Shown here piece after piece: positions 60,300 through 64,000 of a stretch of DNA of 64,000 nt. The DNA lies in assembly GCA_963969345.1 (NCBI GenBank), contig OZ017766.1, positions 3,968,001 through 4,032,000 on the forward strand, given 5' to 3'. Below the pieces are notes generated by a model. That model saw only the letters and a program-made list of their open reading frames with translations, made no database searches and was not told the DNA's origin. This DNA comes from Turbatrix aceti. Taxonomy: Eukaryota > Nematoda > Chromadorea > Rhabditida > Panagrolaimidae. A program made the position numbers and the translations under genes. Positions within the stretch are counted from its first letter, which is position 1; the number at the start of each line of letters is the position of its first letter.

Positions 60300-61212
60300 T
60301 TCTGCACAATCTGCAACAACGACTGAGTGAGCAAAATGTCACGCTTGCTGGCACGGCACGGCGGGATGGAATTAATAAGCGAAGCGACGAGGGACAAAAA
60401 AAGCACGCCCGCTGGTGGCGGCAAAAGCCAAAGAGCGCGCGCTGAGGTCGAACATACCGCCGGGCTTAGACTAGAGTGTGCCGCGGCACCACCGCACCGC
60501 GACGAAACAAAAGCACACAACTTTGAACAGAACGCGTCGAGTGAAGGACACTTGTCTGTTTTTATCTGCACTTAGTGCCTTGGGAAATCGTAAACCAAGA
60601 AAAAATCTGTGAGAAGAATAAACACAGGGCAAAAGTTGACACAGAAGACAACGTAACGGACCCATCGATGGGGTGGGCCATGGCCATGGGCTTGGGTGCC
60701 GCGCCGGCCATCCGGCAGCTCAGCTCGACTAACTCAAAGTCAATCATGGCAAAACAACTCCGCGCACGCGCTCCGAAGCCATGTGCCGGGCCGGCCGGGT
60801 GGGTCCCAATCCCAGGCAGGAAGCGGACACTTGCAGTGACTAATTGGTTTTCATTGCCATGCTGTCGAGCTTTATATGCATTTTTGAGTAAGAGGTGACC
60901 GCCTGGTCTGCTGCTGCGGGAGCGAACGCTCGTGGAAAAACGGATAAATATTAAAGACGAGAAAAATCTGGCTCTTTTTCAAAAAAAAGTGTTAGCATAA
61001 ACAGAAACAGAAAGCAGACTGCCATGTCTTCAGGGCCTCCCCTCCCATAAACCATTTTTTAAATGAAAAATACATTTTCTAAAAATTATAACGTGAAACT
61101 ATAGCCAACACTGGAATTCAATGCCACTGGAAAATTTATTAGGCATAAAAAATAATATGTAAAAAATTAACATGCTCAGTTACAAAAAATTGATGATGAC
61201 ACCAAAAATGGC
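60300..61212. other. Intergenic
   Basis: 0.9 kb: upstream region of LECT-2 and 3' UTR of the PACRG gene, which has AATAAA at 61140-61135 (minus), about 75 bases past its stop. Nothing else supported. Confidence 0.5.
61135..61140 (-). terminator. AATAAA polyadenylation signal of the PACRG-like gene
   Basis: TTTATT on the + strand at 61135-61140, 73 bases beyond the stop codon at 61213-61215. The position is typical for a nematode 3' UTR. Confidence 0.6.
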
Positions 61213-62507
61213 TTACAAGCTGGATTCGTAATGTGGCAGGACGTACTTCATGTTTATGTAGGCAGTAGGACCTCCGACTTTTTCTAATATGTTGAGAACG
61301 TTGGCCACGCGGGCCCAGTAACGATCTGCGAGCGTTTCTGATATATCCACGCTGACTCGGCTCTTTGTCGTACTCCCTGAAGAGCTTTTTTTGTTGCAAG
61401 TTATGGCGCGACACAAACGGCACTTACGGAAGGGAGGAAGCAACTGGCGATAAAAAGGCACCAGCAGTCGACCGCATCCGTTGAGCTGGGCTATCTGTTC
61501 AAGGAGACCGAGGATCTGGAATCTTTTTTGCACGCTTCGGGAGTCCAGGCCGAGTCTGATATGCGGAATCTGAAAAGAGGTCACAGGTGATAACAGGTGG
61601 AAAACGAGATACGAACGATGACAGTTAGAGTCTGAGCTACGATCTGTGGACCATGCACGGTGGTCAGGAGGTCCTGGAACGATTTCACAGCAAGGCGCGA
61701 AAATGGCTGAAACAGGTAAAGCTTTATTTCTCTGATTTCTCTGGCTTTGTTTCGGCATCCGGTTTTGCTTGCGACTCAAAATGGCATGTATTCGTTTTGG
61801 TTTTAGTAAACAAAGGTAAGTTGGAACCTGACAGTAGTATCCTTACGAGATTGCACGAGATTAAGGTATCTTGCGATTATGGTCAAGAATCCTTGCCTTG
61901 TTGCAATCTCGTTGATGTTACAATTGGTTACAATTCCTCCAATTTTTGTGGTGCATGTCACGGTTGTGTGACGTGCCCAACTTTTGAATAATTTTCATGA
62001 TCATATTGGAATTGCTCACTCACTTCTTTCTTGATGGGAAGTCCCGAAGCGAGTATTTTGAGCAATTCTCTGGCATCATTGACGTGTAGCGTGTTCGGAT
62101 CAAGCTGCCACTCCACTTCTTTGGGCTTTCCGAGGGACGCGGAGTCGACGAGTCTGAGTGGGAGGCGGCGGTCGTTGTAAAGTTCGATGAATCGCTCGGC
62201 GTCGACCCTGAGCGACGACGAGGGCTTTTTACTCGTTTTTGCCGGGGTTAGGGGTTGCGTGTGCTGCTGCTCGGTCTGAATCGTAAACGCTGGCACCTGA
62301 AAGCGATGTTCTTCAGTCCTTCTTGCGCTCTACATCCAGGGACAAACTGACCTTGCGAAGCGACGCTGCCCGCTTGCGATAGAGGATTTGGTTTCTCTTG
62401 TTGTCGGCGACGATGTTCTTCCGGGTCACGGGCACGCGGAAGGAGGGCGACACGGAGCGCCATCGGGGTTGCTGGCAGCGACGGGTCACGTCGTACGAAA
62501 TCATCAC
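61213..62507 (-). CDS. PACRG: PACRG (Parkin co-regulated gene) homologue
   Basis: Exons 62507-62352, 62296-62024, 61706-61617, 61569-61428, 61376-61213; phases agree; 274 aa. Residues about 80-274 align with PACRG: FIELYNDRRLPLRLVDSAS corresponds to FxKFYERGDFPI, SVQKRFQILGLLEQIAQLNG to the middle helices, LLVPFYRQLLPPF to LVPYYRQILPVL, and VGGPTAYINMKYVLPHYESS to the hallmark GGxxAxINIKYxxPTYES end. Family knowledge: PACRG sits at the inner junction of ciliary doublet microtubules. In a nematode this implies function in sensory cilia (the only cilia present). The N-terminal 70 residues are basic and poorly conserved, so the exact ATG is uncertain. One donor (ATC|GTTCGT) is non-optimal. Confidence 0.85.
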
Positions 62508-62844
62508 ACTACCACTGTCCGCCGAACACCGGGACTTGCGGTTGCAACGGAAGGCGCTCTTTTCGCATCACCAATCGCGCCAACAGACTAATCCAGGCTT
62601 CCGTGCAATAAGCGCCTTTCCGGTGTGCCCTGTGCCGTTATTTGTCGTTGGCACGCTACATGCACGCCTCCGGGCAAGCTACAAATTTTATACACGGGCG
62701 TGCATTTTCGTAGTTGTAACGCATTTTTTTTTCATCGTTGCAAAAATGACCAGGTGAGGGAGGACAATGATGCGTTCTTTATCACCGTACAATGCAAAAA
62801 GGCACATATAAAAACTTGCAATGGCAGCTCATCAACTCATTAAT
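62508..62844. other. Short intergenic region
   Basis: About 340 bp between the PACRG 5' end and the stop of the channel gene. A T-rich tract and a TTTTATAC element (about 62685-62692) are present. No AATAAA for the channel gene stands out. Confidence 0.4.
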
Positions 62845-64000
62845 TCAGTTCTGGACGTCACTGTCGATGGCGTCGCTCAGGTAGAGGCTCCAGTAGACGA
62901 CGTTGAAGAGAATGAAGGCTACGGGCATGACCATGCGCGCGACGATGTCGATGCGCTCGGCCCTCCCGCGGGAAGACAGCAGATTGCACCAGCGAACGAG
63001 CTCGATCCGCTTCCGCTGCCCGACGTAGACGAGGTCGTCGAAGTCGGCAACCGCCGTCCACAGAGGCTCCTCCTGCTGCAGGACGTTGACTGTCTGCAAC
63101 TCGACGTTGTCTTCGTCGTCGACCTGGAGACTGAGGCGTAGCTTGCGGTTCCGGTTCCTCAGCAGACCAGGCAGTGATTTTTTCTGTCGCGCCTGGTACG
63201 TGCCGTTGCCGGGAGCCTTGTCCTGTCCACTGAAGCCGGCGAAAGGCGTGAAGACGGACGGTTTATGGTCGGGAGTCGAGTTGTTCTCGACGACGTTGCT
63301 GAGGCGCGGACGGTTCATCGCGATCTTGCGCATCTGGTGGTGCTCCTCCAGGATGCCCATGTAGTTGACCACCGCGTACTCGATGAGGGACGCGAAGATG
63401 AACACTGAAACACCCAAATTTGTTTGTTTTGAAGAGTATGCGAAGAACTCACGGCCACAACTGCCAATCCAGACGTCGATGGCCTTGGAGTAGCTGACGG
63501 GCGGCAGATTCGAGTTGATCGCTGAAAACGAAAAAAAGCTTATAGAATCCATTTGAACCCAGTAGCGTCTCACAGTGATGCGTGACGATCATGGTGAGCA
63601 GCGTGACGATGGCGAGCGGCACTCTGGCGGCAGTCGACTTCCAGTCTATCCAGTAGGACACCCATGAAACGCTTACCAGCATGGCGGACCTGCAAAAACC
63701 AATATTATAGCATTTCTGAAGGCCGTAAAAAAAACTTACGGAATATAAAGCTGAAGGAGGAAAAAGGAGAAGACGCGTGAAAGCTTCAGTTTGACCCGGA
63801 GGCAGCTGTACGTGCCTGCAACGACCGTGTTTAGCCAAACTCCTCACAGTAGATCCGTTGGCCTACCAGTATTCGTAACAGAATCACAAGTCGCATTCGA
63901 GTACTCAGAGATGACAAAGTTGGGCAAAGCGCCATTAGCGCTCTCGAGGATCGTGATGCCATCGATGTCCCACTCGTAGATGATGTCACTGGTCGTGTAA
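62845..64000 (-). CDS. GluCl/GABA-type Cys-loop chloride channel subunit (5' part outside window)
   Basis: Visible exons: 64000-63867, 63815-63740, 63689-63574, 63521-63453, 63404-62845; phases agree. The ligand-binding domain end [14 protein letters not shown], then [20 protein letters not shown], includes the C-loop cysteine pair typical of glutamate-gated and related chloride channels. M1 is [11 protein letters not shown]..., and M2 is [20 protein letters not shown]2-M3 linker [20 protein letters not shown]3 [18 protein letters not shown]4 [19 protein letters not shown]. It has a long basic M3-M4 loop. AAR replaces the usual PAR before M2. Family knowledge: inhibitory anion channels, some of them ivermectin targets. 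Subtype (GluCl, pHCl, ggr or lgc) cannot be fixed without the N-terminus. Confidence 0.93.

Overview
This looks like nuclear DNA of a nematode. The triosephosphate isomerase is very close to the Caenorhabditis protein as I remember it. Introns are mostly short (45-700 nt) and end in T-rich TTTCAG/TTTGCAG acceptors. Several modules are nematode-specific or nematode-rich: a DB module, C6 domains with Thr-rich linkers, EB/lustrin-type Cys repeats, an EXC-4-like CLIC and a LECT-2 with two M23-like domains. Several genes have an acceptor-like TTTCAG a few bases before the ATG, as expected for spliced-leader trans-splicing. Exon models were read by eye and checked for reading-phase agreement at every junction; no transcript data were available.

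Layout. 1-1254 (-): 3' part missing of a GAS1/GDNF-type Cys-rich secreted protein. 4884-31168 (-): the dominating feature, a chain of twelve candidate exons whose phases all agree, encoding about 7,190 residues. It has a signal peptide, four PAN/apple-like domains, two enormous exons (8.7 and 9.0 kb) of Ser/Thr/Ala/Glu-rich repeats with eleven VEGSG proteoglycan-type motifs, then three more PAN-like domains. 32682-34009 (+): disordered basic protein with a 30-bp minisatellite and a GC-AG intron. 34180-35617 (-): CLIC/EXC-4-like protein. 36770-37740: foldback (inverted repeat) element. 38201-40558 (-): multicopper oxidase (laccase-like). 41227-42403 (+): RanBP3-like protein. 43725-46275 (+): EB/lustrin plus C6-domain secreted protein. 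46276-47157 (-): unrecognised protein, convergent with it. 47992-48719 (+): DB-module secreted protein. 48969-49304 (-): glutaredoxin. 49802-50601 (-): triosephosphate isomerase. 53773-55205 (+): secreted coiled-coil protein with a colipase/prokineticin-like Cys domain. 55417-56171 (-): secreted Cys-rich protein. 56759-58975 (-): orphan Cys-loop channel subunit with a long N-terminal insert. 59216-60299 (-): LECT-2. 61213-62507 (-): PACRG. 62845-64000 (-): GluCl/GABA-type channel subunit, 5' end missing.

Many of the genes encode secreted or apical-matrix products (PAN proteoglycan, GAS1, EB/C6, DB, LECT-2, laccase, colipase-like). The rest are neuronal receptors and housekeeping genes. I see no operon with clear internal spacing, no tRNA or rRNA gene that stands up, and no prokaryotic elements. 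The most interesting object is the giant gene: it appears to be a PAN-domain, chondroitin-type proteoglycan with an unusual set of repeat modules and recent sequence exchange between its two giant exons.
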